This document shows positions 39,196 to 48,737 of a DNA stretch of 64,000 nucleotides, piece by piece. Numbering within the stretch: position 1 is the first letter of the stretch; each line of letters begins with the position of its first letter. A program made the translations under genes and the position numbers. The notes below the pieces were generated by a model. That model did no database searches. It was given only the letters and a program-made list of their open reading frames with translations, and was not told where the DNA came from. Source of the stretch: Bodonicaedibacter sp963693005 (GTDB taxonomy: Bacteria > Pseudomonadota > Alphaproteobacteria > UBA6184); the NCBI GenBank assembly GCA_963693005.1, contig OY843726.1:434001-498000 (forward strand), read 5' to 3'.

Positions 39196-39686
39196 ATGAA
39201 AAAGCACCACTGGTGTTTCGCGCTTTTATTGTCATTTTTTACAGTCAAAGGTGCCGAAATCACTGAAAAAGAGCCTCTGTTTCCAATTGCTAGACATGCA
39301 GAAAAACTATCAATCCCCCCTGCTCAAAAGATGATATTACAACATTTTGCACCGCCCTCGGCATCACGCATCTACCTTTACAGTTTTGCTCATTTATGGA
39401 GCTATATGGGCACTATGATTTTGGTGGACTTGATACTCTTAGGCTTCAATCAGGACTTTGCCAAGATCATGCAATTAACCTAATTGCAGAAGCTTGGAGC
39501 AACGGAATCCCAAAAACCAGCCTACCTTTCTGCAAAGATAACGGAAATTATTACTGCATCAATCTACAGGATGGTTTCGTCCAATATTGGTCACACGAAA
39601 CCTCAAGCTTTAGCACCGAAACCAACGATCAATGGAAATCATTCAACGAGTTTGTGCTCCGCGCTTGGCTACCCCTAATGAAATAA
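39196..39686 (+). pseudogene. SUKH (SMI1/KNR4)-like immunity protein, one frameshift
   Basis: Starts at 39196 with a strong AGGAG site and a hydrophobic N-terminus (WCFALLLSFFTVKGAE). The frame is good to about 39355 (ILQHFAPPS) and then wrong. Two bases along, another frame gives ALGITHLPLQFCSFMELYGH, DFGGLDTLRL, LPFCKDNGNYYCINL, VQYWSHETS and WKSFNEFVLRAWLP, ending at 39686. These are the landmarks of SUKH proteins: LGI-LP, an F-x-x-x-Y-G segment, D-N-G-x-Y-Y-C and Y-W-x-H. SUKH proteins neutralise nuclease toxins, and the neighbour is an LHH nuclease. A predicted signal peptide on an immunity protein is unusual. Unlike the toxin, the shift is not in a long simple repeat. Confidence 0.72.
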
Positions 39687-39783
39687 AGCGAAACTTCTAT
39701 ACAAACTCGCCGACCTTAGGAAAGTAATGGCACTTTTATCAAAAAAATGTTACCATCCCTTAACTAATTATTGAGGAAACCAC

Positions 39784-40275
39784 ATGGCGGGAAGCATCAA
39801 CAAAGTTACGTTATTGGGAAACCTAGGCAATGAGCCTGAAGTGCGCATGAGTCAAGATGGCGCTAAAATTGTCACCTTTTCTGTTGCAACCTCTGATGTT
39901 TGGAATGACAAGCAAACCGGAGAGCGCAAAGAAAAAACAGAATGGCACCGCGTAGTGATCTTTAACGATCGCCTAGCAGATGTAGTCGAAAAATATGTGC
40001 GAAAAGGATCGAAGATTTACATAGAAGGCCAACTACAAACTCGAAAATGGCAAGATAGCAACGGCCAAGAAAAGTACACCACAGAAATTGTGCTTTCACG
40101 CTTCAAAGGAGAGCTTGTTTTGGTGGATAGTCGCGGCGGCGGATCCTCAGAAAACGCCTCATTTGGCGCATCAAACACAGGCACCCAACCTACAGCAAGC
40201 CAAGGATTTGGGGCTCAACCTTCTCAAGGCTCATCAAATAATAGCTTTGGCTTAGATGATGAGATCCCTTTTTAA
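39784..40275 (+). CDS. ssb: Single-stranded DNA-binding protein
   Basis: 163 residues. OB-fold opening INKVTLLGNLGNEPEVRMSQDG, then FSVATSDVWNDKQTG and KGSKIYIEGQLQTRKW; a Gly/Ser/Gln-rich tail ends in the acidic tip DDEIPF that docks repair and replication proteins. TTGAGG lies before the ATG. gyrA follows after 31 bp. Confidence 0.97.
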   Translation: MAGSINKVTLLGNLGNEPEVRMSQDGAKIVTFSVATSDVWNDKQTGERKEKTEWHRVVIFNDRLADVVEKYVRKGSKIYIEGQLQTRKWQDSNGQEKYTTEIVLSRFKGELVLVDSRGGGSSENASFGASNTGTQPTASQGFGAQPSQGSSNNSFGLDDEIPF

Positions 40276-40306
40276 TATATAACTTTGTAAAACGATTGGT
40301 AAAATT

Positions 40307-43018
40307 GTGAGCGATCAAAAGCCGAAAGATCTAGAGTTGGGCGTACGCCCAGTTTCTATTGAAGATGAAATGAAGAACTCTTACTTAGATTACGCAATGA
40401 GCGTCATCGTCGGAAGAGCCCTACCTGATGTTCGAGACGGACTCAAACCTGTACATCGGCGCATTTTATACTCTATGAAAGAAGACGGCTACGAACACAA
40501 TAAGCCTTTCAAAAAGTCTGCCTACATTGTTGGTGGCGTGATGGCAAAATACCATCCTCATGGCGACTCGGCTATTTATCATTCGATGGTACGAATGGCC
40601 CAGCACTTTTCGTTACGCGTACCTCTAATTCAAGGTCAAGGTAACTTTGGATCTATGGATGGAGACCCTCCAGCATCTTTCCGTTATACAGAAGCCCGAA
40701 TGTCAAAAGCCGCGCATGCTATGACCGAAGATATCGACAAAGATACGGTTAATTTTCGGCCAAACTACGACGAAACACTCAAAGAACCCTCGGTACTTCC
40801 TACTCGATTTCCAAACTTATTAGTGAACGGAACAGAGGGAATCGCCGTGGGTATGGCAACTAGTGTTCCAACTCACAACCTAAGCGAAGTAATCGATGCT
40901 AGTTGTGCGTTTGTGGACAATCGAAACATTACAATTGAAGAGTTAATCGAACATGTTCCTGGACCCGACTTTCCAACCGGTGGCATTATCATGGGTCGAT
41001 CTGTTATTTTGCAAGCTTATCGCACAGGTCGTGGCAGTGTCATTGTACGCGGTCGCGCAGAGATTGAAGAAATTCGAAAAGGCCGAATGGCTATTGTGGT
41101 AACCGAAATTCCTTATCAGGTTAACAAAGCCAAGATGGTGGAGCGCATTGCAGGCACTGTCAAAGAAAAAATTATTGAGGGAATTTCAGAGATTCGAGAC
41201 GAATCCAACCGAACGGGTGTTCGCGTTGTTGTTGAACTAAAAAAAGATGCTTCTCCAGAAGTAGTATTGAACCAGTTGTACAAATTTACCCCCCTGCAAA
41301 CTAGTATTAGCTTTAACGTATTAGCCTTAAATAAGGGTCGACCAGAGCTTCTAAACTTACTACAAATTATCAAAGCATTTGTTGAGTTTAGAGAAGAAGT
41401 CATTACTCGTCGATCTCGCCATCTTTTACGCAAGGCTCGCAACAAGGCTCAGCTGTTAGTTGGGTTAGGTGTTGCAGTTGCAAACATTGACGAAGTAATC
41501 CGAATTATTCGCGGGGCGTCCGACCCTAAAATTGCCCGAGAAGCCTTATTAAATATGGAATGGGCAACAAAAGACATCGCGCCATTTATTAAGCTTGTAA
41601 ATGGAGAGGAAACTGAAACTCCATTTTATACTCTCTCTGAAGAGCAAGCAAAAGCAATTCTAGATTTGCGGTTACATCGCTTAACTGGCTTAGAGCGTGA
41701 AAAAATATTAAACGATTTAAAAGAACTAGTTGTTGAGATTGAATCACTACTCGATATTCTCTCGGACAAAAATATTTTGTATGCACTGCTAAAAAAAGAA
41801 ATTTTAGACGTTAAAGAACAGTTCGGAACTCCACGAAAAACTGAAATTCGTGATGCCGAGTTTGAACACGATATGGAAGATCTAATCGAACGCGAAGATA
41901 TGGTCGTAACTGTCACCATGAGTGGTTATATTCGCAGATCATCTTTATCTCTGTATCGGGCACAACACCGTGGTGGGAAAGGACGTTCTGGAATGTCAAC
42001 CCGCGACGAGGATGCAGTTCAAGACATCTTTGTGGCCAACACACACACACCTTTATTATTCTTCACAACTCGTGGTCAGTGTTATCAGTTAAAAGTGTAT
42101 CGCTTACCTGAAGGATCTCTACAGTCACGTGGGAAGGCTCTAGTAAATTTGCTTCCACTAGAACAGGGCGAGCGCATCGCAACAATCATGCCCATGCCGG
42201 AAGATCAAGAAGAATGGAACAACATGTTTATCATGTTTGCAACTTCTAAGGGCAACGTGCGTCGCAATCGATTAAGCGACTTCACACAACTACGTTCGTC
42301 TGGAAAGCGCGCTATCCGCTTAGACGATGGAGAAAACCTCATTTCTGTTCAACCTTGTTATGATGACCAAGATATCCTAATTGCAACGCGCCAAGGTAAA
42401 TCTATCCGCTTCTCCGCTACCGATATTCGCGTCTTTTCTGGTCGTGATTCAAATGGTGTTCGTGCAATTAGACTTGGCGAAGACAATGAAGTTGTTTCCA
42501 TGTCCTTGCTAAATAGCATTAACTGCTCTATGGAAGAGCGCCAGGCTTATTTAAAACAACGTAAGCTTGAAGACGGCGAAAACACCACTAACGACCACTC
42601 AGATACCGATACTCCAGACGTTTCAGATATTTCACTTTCTGAAGAACGCTTCTTAGAAATGAAACAGAAAGAAGAATTTATCTTAACCTTAACCGATAGT
42701 GGTTATGGAAAACGAACTTCCTCGTACGAGTATCGAGTCACACGCCGAGGTGGACAAGGTGTTACAAATATCGGACTATCCAATAAAAATGGTCTCGTTA
42801 TTAACTCCTTCCCTGTCGGCGAAAAAGATGACATTGTCTTAATGTCTGATGCCAGCACAACCATTCGCTGTCATGTTGGACAAGTGCGCATTTGCGGAAG
42901 AACTTCCCAAGGTGTAATTGTATTTAGACTTAGCAAAAACGAAAAAGTTATCTCTACCACCCGATTAGATGAGTCTAAAATCGTTGACATAGATGACATT
43001 GAACAAAATATTGACTAG
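40307..43018 (+). CDS. gyrA: DNA gyrase subunit A
   Basis: Catalyses breakage and rejoining for negative supercoiling with GyrB. 903 residues, starting with GTG. The catalytic tyrosine is in FRYTEARM; the quinolone region reads YHPHGDSAIYHSMVRMAQ. The GyrA box is QHRGGKGRSG in the C-terminal beta-pinwheel, distinguishing it from ParC. A charged insertion of about 50 residues (near 735-785, with TNDHSDTDTPDVSD) interrupts the pinwheel, a feature common in alphaproteobacterial GyrA. No strong ribosome-binding site is seen before the GTG. Confidence 0.95.
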   Translation: MSDQKPKDLELGVRPVSIEDEMKNSYLDYAMSVIVGRALPDVRDGLKPVHRRILYSMKEDGYEHNKPFKKSAYIVGGVMAKYHPHGDSAIYHSMVRMAQHFSLRVPLIQGQGNFGSMDGDPPASFRYTEARMSKAAHAMTEDIDKDTVNFRPNYDETLKEPSVLPTRFPNLLVNGTEGIAVGMATSVPTHNLSEVIDASCAFVDNRNITIEELIEHVPGPDFPTGGIIMGRSVILQAYRTGRGSVIVRGRAEIEEIRKGRMAIVVTEIPYQVNKAKMVERIAGTVKEKIIEGISEIRDESNRTGVRVVVELKKDASPEVVLNQLYKFTPLQTSISFNVLALNKGRPELLNLLQIIKAFVEFREEVITRRSRHLLRKARNKAQLLVGLGVAVANIDEVIRIIRGASDPKIAREALLNMEWATKDIAPFIKLVNGEETETPFYTLSEEQAKAILDLRLHRLTGLEREKILNDLKELVVEIESLLDILSDKNILYALLKKEILDVKEQFGTPRKTEIRDAEFEHDMEDLIEREDMVVTVTMSGYIRRSSLSLYRAQHRGGKGRSGMSTRDEDAVQDIFVANTHTPLLFFTTRGQCYQLKVYRLPEGSLQSRGKALVNLLPLEQGERIATIMPMPEDQEEWNNMFIMFATSKGNVRRNRLSDFTQLRSSGKRAIRLDDGENLISVQPCYDDQDILIATRQGKSIRFSATDIRVFSGRDSNGVRAIRLGEDNEVVSMSLLNSINCSMEERQAYLKQRKLEDGENTTNDHSDTDTPDVSDISLSEERFLEMKQKEEFILTLTDSGYGKRTSSYEYRVTRRGGQGVTNIGLSNKNGLVINSFPVGEKDDIVLMSDASTTIRCHVGQVRICGRTSQGVIVFRLSKNEKVISTTRLDESKIVDIDDIEQNID

Positions 43019-43075
43019 GTAATGGACTTAATCTATACACTTCTAGCTTAAGGAGTCTATTGCGTCAAGTTTTAT

Positions 43076-43127
43076 TGGGAGGTGCTGTTTTCTATCCTCC
43101 CATTCAGAAAAGAATCAGGATAGAAAA
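43076..43127 (+). promoter_or_regulatory. Mutually exclusive hairpins upstream of clpB
   Basis: TGGGAGG (43076-43082) pairs with CCTCCCA (43096-43102), while TTTTCTATCCT (43088-43098) pairs with AGGATAGAAAA (43117-43127). The two perfect stems share the CCT at 43096-43098 so only one can form. No T-run follows. The position between gyrA and clpB suggests a leader switch or a weak gyrA terminator. Confidence 0.45.
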
Positions 43128-43204
43128 GCCTTACAAACTTCTATTTTATTTAGCAATCTTTTGATAGAATATCCTAAGTGAATGGCAAGTATATTGAGGC
43201 ATTT

Positions 43205-45775
43205 ATGAATATCGAAAAATATACACAACGATCACAAGGCTTTATACAATCCGCACACACGTTTGCATCCAACGAGTCGCACCCTGAACTATACCCAGAG
43301 CACGTACTAAAAATACTTTTAGACGATACTGAGGGCGTCTCTGCTAGCTTATTGCAAAAAATAAATGTTAACATCAAAGAGATTAAACACTCTAATTTAG
43401 AGCTTATTGCAAAATTTCCAAAAGTAACAACACATGCCTCTGATTCGCAAATTTATATGAGCAAAGACTTGGCCAAGGCACTAAAGGCCGCAGAGGTTTT
43501 AGCCGCAGACATAGGGGATAGCTACGTCTCTCAAGAGGTTTTATTAGCAGCACTATTAACATCAGGTGGGGATAGTATTAATAAGCTGTCCCAAAAATAT
43601 TCAATTACACTTAAACAACTTCAAAAGGCAATTCAAATGATGCGAAACGGAAAAACTGCAGACTCACCAAATGCCGAAGACACATATGAAGCTCTTAAAA
43701 AATATTGTATTAACCTTACTGAACAAGCCAGAAAAGGAAAGTTGGACCCCGTCATCGGCCGCGATGAAGAAATTCGAAGAACAATACAAGTTCTCTCGCG
43801 TCGCACAAAAAACAATCCTGTATTAATTGGTGAACCCGGCGTTGGTAAAACCGCCATTTTAGAAGGACTAGCCCAACGAATTATAAAAGGTGATGTTCCC
43901 GAGTCCTTAAAAGAAATGGAACTAATGTCGTTAGATCTTGGCGCGCTCTTGGCTGGGGCAAAGTATCGTGGAGATTTTGAAGAACGCCTGAAAAGCGTTA
44001 TTAAAGAAATAACCCATGCGTCAACCAGCATCGTTTTATTTATTGATGAGCTTCATACATTAGTCGGTGCTGGAAAAAGTGATGGCGCTATGGATGCATC
44101 GAATATGCTAAAACCCGCGCTTGCCCGCGGAGAACTACATTGCGTAGGTGCAACAACTTTGAATGAGTATCGTCAACATATTGAAAAAGATGCCGCGCTG
44201 GCGCGCAGGTTTCAACCCGTTTTTGTAAAAGAACCAACGGTTGAAGATGCTATTTCTATTTTGCGGGGATTAAAAGAGAAATACGAAGTGCACCATGGCG
44301 TACGCATCACAGACAGTGCAATTGTTTCATCCGCAACTCTGTCAAATCGTTATATTACTGATCGGTTCTTACCCGACAAAGCTATTGACTTAATGGATGA
44401 AGCAGCCAGCTGTTTACGGATGGCAGTTGACTCAAAGCCAGAGTCATTAGATAAACTTGACCGTCGCATAATTCAGCTAAAAATCGAACAAGCCGCCCTC
44501 AAAAAAGAAAAAGATGCACATAGTCAAGAACGTCTTAAAAAGCTACTAGACTCTCTTTCCGAATTAACGCAAAAGTCCGATAGTCTAAACACTGAGTGGG
44601 CAGAGTCATCCAAACAACGCCATCAAGCCTCTGATTTGAAAGAGACATTAGATCAAATAAGGAATGAGCTAGATCAAGCCCAACGCAATGGTAATTTAGA
44701 ACGCGCTGGCCGGCTAATGTACTCCGAGATCCCCGAGCTAGAAAAACAACTTATGTCTTTAGAGTCAACAAATACAAACGCAACACACGAAGTTTCAGAC
44801 AGCGACATTGCAGAGGTCGTCTCTAAATGGACTGGTATTCCCGTTGATAAGATGATGTCTTCCCAGCAGGATCGTTTATTAAAAGCTGAAGAGTTCTTAG
44901 GCAACCGAGTTATCGGTCAACCTGCTGCGGTATCTGCTGTTTCGAACGCTGTGCGTAGATCTCGAGCAGGCCTCCAAGATCCAAACCGCCCTCTAGCTTC
45001 CTTCTTATTCCTTGGACCAACGGGTGTAGGAAAAACAGAGTTAGCAAAATCGTTAGCATCTTTTCTGTTTGATGATCCTCAAGCAATGACTCGCATTGAT
45101 ATGTCTGAATATATGGAAAAGCATGCTGTTTCTAGGTTAATCGGGGCACCTCCTGGATATGTCGGGTATGAAGAAGGTGGCAAACTCACAGAAGCTATTC
45201 GTCGTCGCCCTTATCAAATTGTATTATTTGATGAAGTTGAAAAAGCACACCCCGACGTCTTTAACATCCTTTTACAGGTACTAGATGATGGAATTTTAAC
45301 CGACAGCCACGGGCGAACTGTTGATTTTAAAAATACAATATTAATTTTAACCTCTAACTTGGGCAGTCAACTTATTGCCTCACTCCCAGAAGGCTCACAT
45401 GTAAATGACGCCCGCACAGAAGTTATGCAAGTAGTGCAAAACCATTTCCGGCCAGAGTTCCTTAATCGACTAGATGAAGTATTAATGTTTGGTCGCCTAG
45501 AACGTAGCGTTATGGAAAACATTGTTACCTTACAATTAGCTCAGTTAGAGCAGCGCTTAAACGAACAAAACTTAAGCCTAGAAATAACACCCGAAGCTGT
45601 TACCTGGTTAGCAGAAATTGGATACGACCCCATTTATGGAGCTCGCCCATTAAAACGTGTCATTCAAAAACATCTTCAAGACCCTATTTCTATCATGATT
45701 TTAAATAGCACCTGCAAACAAGGAATGAAACTAAACGCCACAATTAGTTCTGGAGCAATTAAAATTAGTGTATAA
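43205..45775 (+). CDS. clpB: ATP-dependent disaggregase ClpB
   Basis: Hsp100 chaperone that pulls proteins out of aggregates with DnaK. 856 residues from the ATG at 43205, which has GAGG six bases upstream; a GTG at 43178 adds nine residues without support. Domains: N-domain repeats (1-145), AAA1 with GEPGVGKTAI and VLFIDELHTLVGAG, coiled-coil M-domain (about 400-530), AAA2 with GPTGVGKTELAKSLA and VLFDEVEKAHPDVFN, then SNLGSQ and the C-terminal domain. The M-domain and lack of a ClpP-binding loop fit ClpB rather than ClpA or ClpC. Confidence 0.97.
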   Translation: MNIEKYTQRSQGFIQSAHTFASNESHPELYPEHVLKILLDDTEGVSASLLQKINVNIKEIKHSNLELIAKFPKVTTHASDSQIYMSKDLAKALKAAEVLAADIGDSYVSQEVLLAALLTSGGDSINKLSQKYSITLKQLQKAIQMMRNGKTADSPNAEDTYEALKKYCINLTEQARKGKLDPVIGRDEEIRRTIQVLSRRTKNNPVLIGEPGVGKTAILEGLAQRIIKGDVPESLKEMELMSLDLGALLAGAKYRGDFEERLKSVIKEITHASTSIVLFIDELHTLVGAGKSDGAMDASNMLKPALARGELHCVGATTLNEYRQHIEKDAALARRFQPVFVKEPTVEDAISILRGLKEKYEVHHGVRITDSAIVSSATLSNRYITDRFLPDKAIDLMDEAASCLRMAVDSKPESLDKLDRRIIQLKIEQAALKKEKDAHSQERLKKLLDSLSELTQKSDSLNTEWAESSKQRHQASDLKETLDQIRNELDQAQRNGNLERAGRLMYSEIPELEKQLMSLESTNTNATHEVSDSDIAEVVSKWTGIPVDKMMSSQQDRLLKAEEFLGNRVIGQPAAVSAVSNAVRRSRAGLQDPNRPLASFLFLGPTGVGKTELAKSLASFLFDDPQAMTRIDMSEYMEKHAVSRLIGAPPGYVGYEEGGKLTEAIRRRPYQIVLFDEVEKAHPDVFNILLQVLDDGILTDSHGRTVDFKNTILILTSNLGSQLIASLPEGSHVNDARTEVMQVVQNHFRPEFLNRLDEVLMFGRLERSVMENIVTLQLAQLEQRLNEQNLSLEITPEAVTWLAEIGYDPIYGARPLKRVIQKHLQDPISIMILNSTCKQGMKLNATISSGAIKISV

Positions 45776-46927
45776 AAAATCACTCTTTTATTTAACTATT
45801 TTCTTGGGACTTATTACGGTTTCCATCAGCAAATCTCTTGCTTCCTCTTCCCTTTTATCATTTACTCAAGAGCTTTATGAAGAAGTCTGGAATGATGGCC
45901 CCGGAAGAGCCCTATGTCTTGTTCAGGGTGAAAAATTACAGGGATCTGGAGTGCTTGTACAACTTGGCGACAATATGTGCGTACTAACTGCTGCTCATTT
46001 AGGTGCTGGAAAAAATGTTATCTTCCTAACTCCTGACAAGGCATCTAATCATTTAAAATTAGATGCTACTAATTTTAAAGTTATGCAGTCCATGCGTTTC
46101 CAGAAAACACAAGACGTTAACTGTCTACAGTCCGATCTTCAGCTACTATTGCTTACAAAAACGCCGAATGTTGTTCCTTTAAAAATATCTCAAAGCGATA
46201 AAGTGTCTGGCCCACTCTTCGTGTATGGATTCGGAGCCCTTCTGGCAGAGCACAGACCCGGAACGTTGAGCATGCAAACTCCAACTACAGCACATGCAAA
46301 TGACCACACACACACACACACCCAGCAACAGTAGCCCTAAACACCTATTTAGTAGCCCCAACATTAAACTGGCCAGAGTTCTATAACGCCATGATTGTAC
46401 GCGCAATCAAAACCACATTTCCTACGCTTATGCTACAGTATCCTATGTGCAATTCGCATTATCAAGCGACCGATCTTATTGTCAGTAAAACAAGCTACAA
46501 ACCAGAGAAACTTGAAACAGCTATTGGCCCAGGGTTTTCTGGCGGACCCGTACTGGATTCACGTGGAGAAATTGTAGGAATAAACGTTGCAGCCAATGCT
46601 TACAATGCACAAAAAGTGGGCCGCATTCATACAGTAGGTTTAATGTGTAGTACATTAGCCATGAATATACTACACTCATATACCGTTACTTATTCACCTT
46701 ATATTGGCAACCCCACTATAGCTTTATTTTTAATGGGTTGTTCAAGAATTGGGCTAAAACTACCCCCCAACTATATAGTAAGTATAGTGAATGCAGTTAA
46801 TATCACCTCTATTCTGCTGTCTTTATATAATTCCAGATCACCTGCCCACGGTACCGCAGTATCAATAAAAATAACAACTACTGATGTCACTCGCTGGATG
46901 AGCTCGTGCTTACAACTCTCAAACTAG
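45768..46927 (+). pseudogene. Secreted trypsin-like serine protease, frame broken at a (CA)8 repeat
   Basis: Starts with GTG at 45768 overlapping the clpB stop. Signal peptide about 1-25 (SLFYLTIFLGLITVSISKSLAS). The first half carries the catalytic His in VLTAAHLGAG and a likely Asp in SDLQLLLLT. The frame ends at TAG 46332, just after the (CA)8 run 46305-46320. A second frame is open through the same run to 46927 and carries the nucleophile motif GPGFSGGPVLDSRGEIVGIN. Removing one CA (or adding two) joins the halves into a 385-residue protease with a complete triad. The split separates Ser from His and Asp, so the present sequence encodes no active enzyme. Confidence 0.8.
46305..46320. repeat. 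(CA)8 dinucleotide repeat in the protease gene
   Basis: Eight CA units followed by CCC. The repeat is located exactly where the two protease half-frames meet; changes of one repeat unit alter the frame. Confidence 0.93.
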
Positions 46928-46962
46928 CCTCAAACCAACCTCAAACTAACCTCAAACTAACC
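46924..46962. repeat. 11-bp tandem repeats at the end of the protease gene
   Basis: Three and a half copies of an 11-bp unit close to CTAACCTCAAA; the protease stop codon TAG lies in the first copy. Confidence 0.8.
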
Positions 46963-46992
46963 ATTTTTTAGCAGAAAATGATCCAAAAAACT

Positions 46993-47655
46993 CTATGGTT
47001 TTAATGACTTTCTATAATTAAGATACGCAATTCTAGCTCGATGTAGCGTTGTATTGTGCAGTGTAGCAGCGGTTTTAAGGGTGCTCTTATCTATATGCGG
47101 CAAACTAATTACAGTTGGAACTGGGGTTGCATCCAAGTCTGCATATTGAGACTTTAGCTTATCCCAATGCGCATAAACTTTATTCTTATATGGCAGAGAA
47201 TACTCTAAGTGGCGCGTATTATAATACGCAACGGCAGTATCCCATGACCCCGTTTCCTTATAAAGCTGCTTTAATAATCTCGCTGCATAACGAATATTCC
47301 GAACAGGGTTTATCATATCTTCTAGCTGTTCAAATTTTTGATGATGGTAATGATAGTTAACTTGCATACATCCAATATCAAAATTATGCTTACCTTGTGA
47401 TTTTAAAGATTCGACTTTTGCCATCGCTTCTTTTTTCGTGCGATATCGGTGAGTTGCCCCCTTAATCCCAATAACCCACGGCATATCAGATGACTCCACA
47501 AACGTAACCGCAGAAAGCAATAGTGGAGGAAGCCCTTCTTCTGCCTCTATCATGCGAGAAAGAGTTGAACATTTATACGCCAACTTGTCTGAATTCGCTT
47601 CAATATTGAAAGCAAAAACAACCCAAATTATTAAGAACAAACACCGTTTTTTCAT
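46993..47655 (-). CDS. Lytic transglycosylase (SLT domain), exported
   Basis: 220 residues with a signal peptide (KRCLFLIIWVVFAFNIEA). SLT-type lysozyme fold: catalytic Glu in VTFVESSDMPW, then FDIGCMQVNYHYH, NIRYAARLLKQLY and WDTAVAYYNT. It cleaves peptidoglycan glycan strands. The protein is short, like VirB1 or PleA-type enzymes that open the wall for secretion or flagella; no secretion genes are adjacent. A single-gene unit on the minus strand, with the next plus-strand promoter region behind it. Confidence 0.87.
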   Translation of the reverse strand: MKKRCLFLIIWVVFAFNIEANSDKLAYKCSTLSRMIEAEEGLPPLLLSAVTFVESSDMPWVIGIKGATHRYRTKKEAMAKVESLKSQGKHNFDIGCMQVNYHYHHQKFEQLEDMINPVRNIRYAARLLKQLYKETGSWDTAVAYYNTRHLEYSLPYKNKVYAHWDKLKSQYADLDATPVPTVISLPHIDKSTLKTAATLHNTTLHRARIAYLNYRKSLKP

Positions 47656-47998
47656 ACATTTAATAAAGCAAATAACGTGCCAAACTAGAGGCCCTTATCT
47701 TATGTTTGAACATTATTTTACTTTTAACCCTAAGATACACAATACTGAAAACACGCTCGAACAAGAACCAACAAATATGATGCTTTCAAATGACCTAGGT
47801 AACTTAACCCGCAAAATGTAACTTTTGTCGTTTTCATTCTTAGTTAAATCAAAAAACTCTTCCTATAATATTTTTTATTTCCTTTGTTAAAAATTAACAC
47901 TTCTAATACAAGTGTCATTGTTTTTTACAAATTAACGTTTTTTTTGCCTTTTAGTATTATAAATAGACTAATGCTTATAAAATGACATGGTATGAACA
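47656..47998. other. AT-rich intergenic region
   Basis: 343 bp between divergent genes. It holds the promoters of the transglycosylase and the cold-shock gene but no convincing coding frame. The 120 bases before the cold-shock gene are extremely T-rich, as expected for a structured cold-shock leader, though no cold box could be confirmed. Confidence 0.4.
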
Positions 47999-48544
47999 AT
48001 GATAAATGAAGTATTGAATGATGAGGAAAGTGGCCTTTGGTATACGGTCAAGTGGTACAATCCCTATAAAGGGTATGGATTTGTAACTAAAGATCCAGAC
48101 GGAAATAGCTCGGACATATTTTTGCACTTTTCGGTATTGGAGAGTTTGGATATAGTACAAGTACGCCAAGGAGACAAGTTATTGTGTGAAATTGCTCCCA
48201 CACATGATGGAGTGCAAGTCACTGAAGTTTTCAAAATAAAGTCTGCTAATCCTTTTCTGGCAGAAAGCAATCGACTAAAAAACGGAAAAAAACCTTCCCA
48301 ACCACGATTTATGCTGGTGGAGGACAATGCAAAAATAACGGAAACTGACGCAGAGATTAAGTGGTTCAGTCGCATCAAAGGATTCGGATTTGCTCGAGTC
48401 AAAGGTTTAAAAACTGATGTATTTATCCACGGAGCACTACTAGAGGAAATGCATATTCAAGGCTTAAAGCCAGGGCAAAAGGTGCGCCTGTGGATTGCAA
48501 CAACAAACAGCGGACCAGAAGCACGAAAAATTCAGCTTTTATAA
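47999..48544 (+). CDS. Dual cold-shock-domain protein
   Basis: 181 residues with two cold-shock domains. First: VKWYNPYKGYGFVTKD (RNP1) and DIFLHFSVLE (RNP2). Second, after a basic linker at about 85-115: IKWFSRIKGFGFARVKG and DVFIHGALLE. Two-domain Csp proteins are typical of alphaproteobacteria. They bind single-stranded nucleic acid as RNA chaperones. No good ribosome-binding site is seen before the ATG; another ATG in a different frame lies seven bases upstream. Confidence 0.9.
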   Translation: MINEVLNDEESGLWYTVKWYNPYKGYGFVTKDPDGNSSDIFLHFSVLESLDIVQVRQGDKLLCEIAPTHDGVQVTEVFKIKSANPFLAESNRLKNGKKPSQPRFMLVEDNAKITETDAEIKWFSRIKGFGFARVKGLKTDVFIHGALLEEMHIQGLKPGQKVRLWIATTNSGPEARKIQLL

Positions 48545-48577
48545 AGACTATCGATTAAAGTTATAAATACTTTATAC

Positions 48578-48605
48578 TTGACACTTAAAAGTTATCTGCT
48601 ATAGT
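48578..48605 (+). promoter_or_regulatory. Promoter of tRNA-fMet
   Basis: TTGACA (48578-48583), 16-bp spacer and TATAGT (48600-48605), 14 bp before the tRNA 5' end. Confidence 0.7.
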
Positions 48606-48619
48606 TCACCTACATTTGA

Positions 48620-48696
<77 letters not shown>

Positions 48697-48737
48697 AGTT
48701 TATATATAGCAAAAAAACATACCAACAATTTCAGATC

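Noticed and set aside
47552..47821. Plus-strand frame of 89 codons opposite and after the transglycosylase gene
   Set aside because: Half of it overlaps the real gene, it has no ribosome-binding site and its composition is not protein-like.
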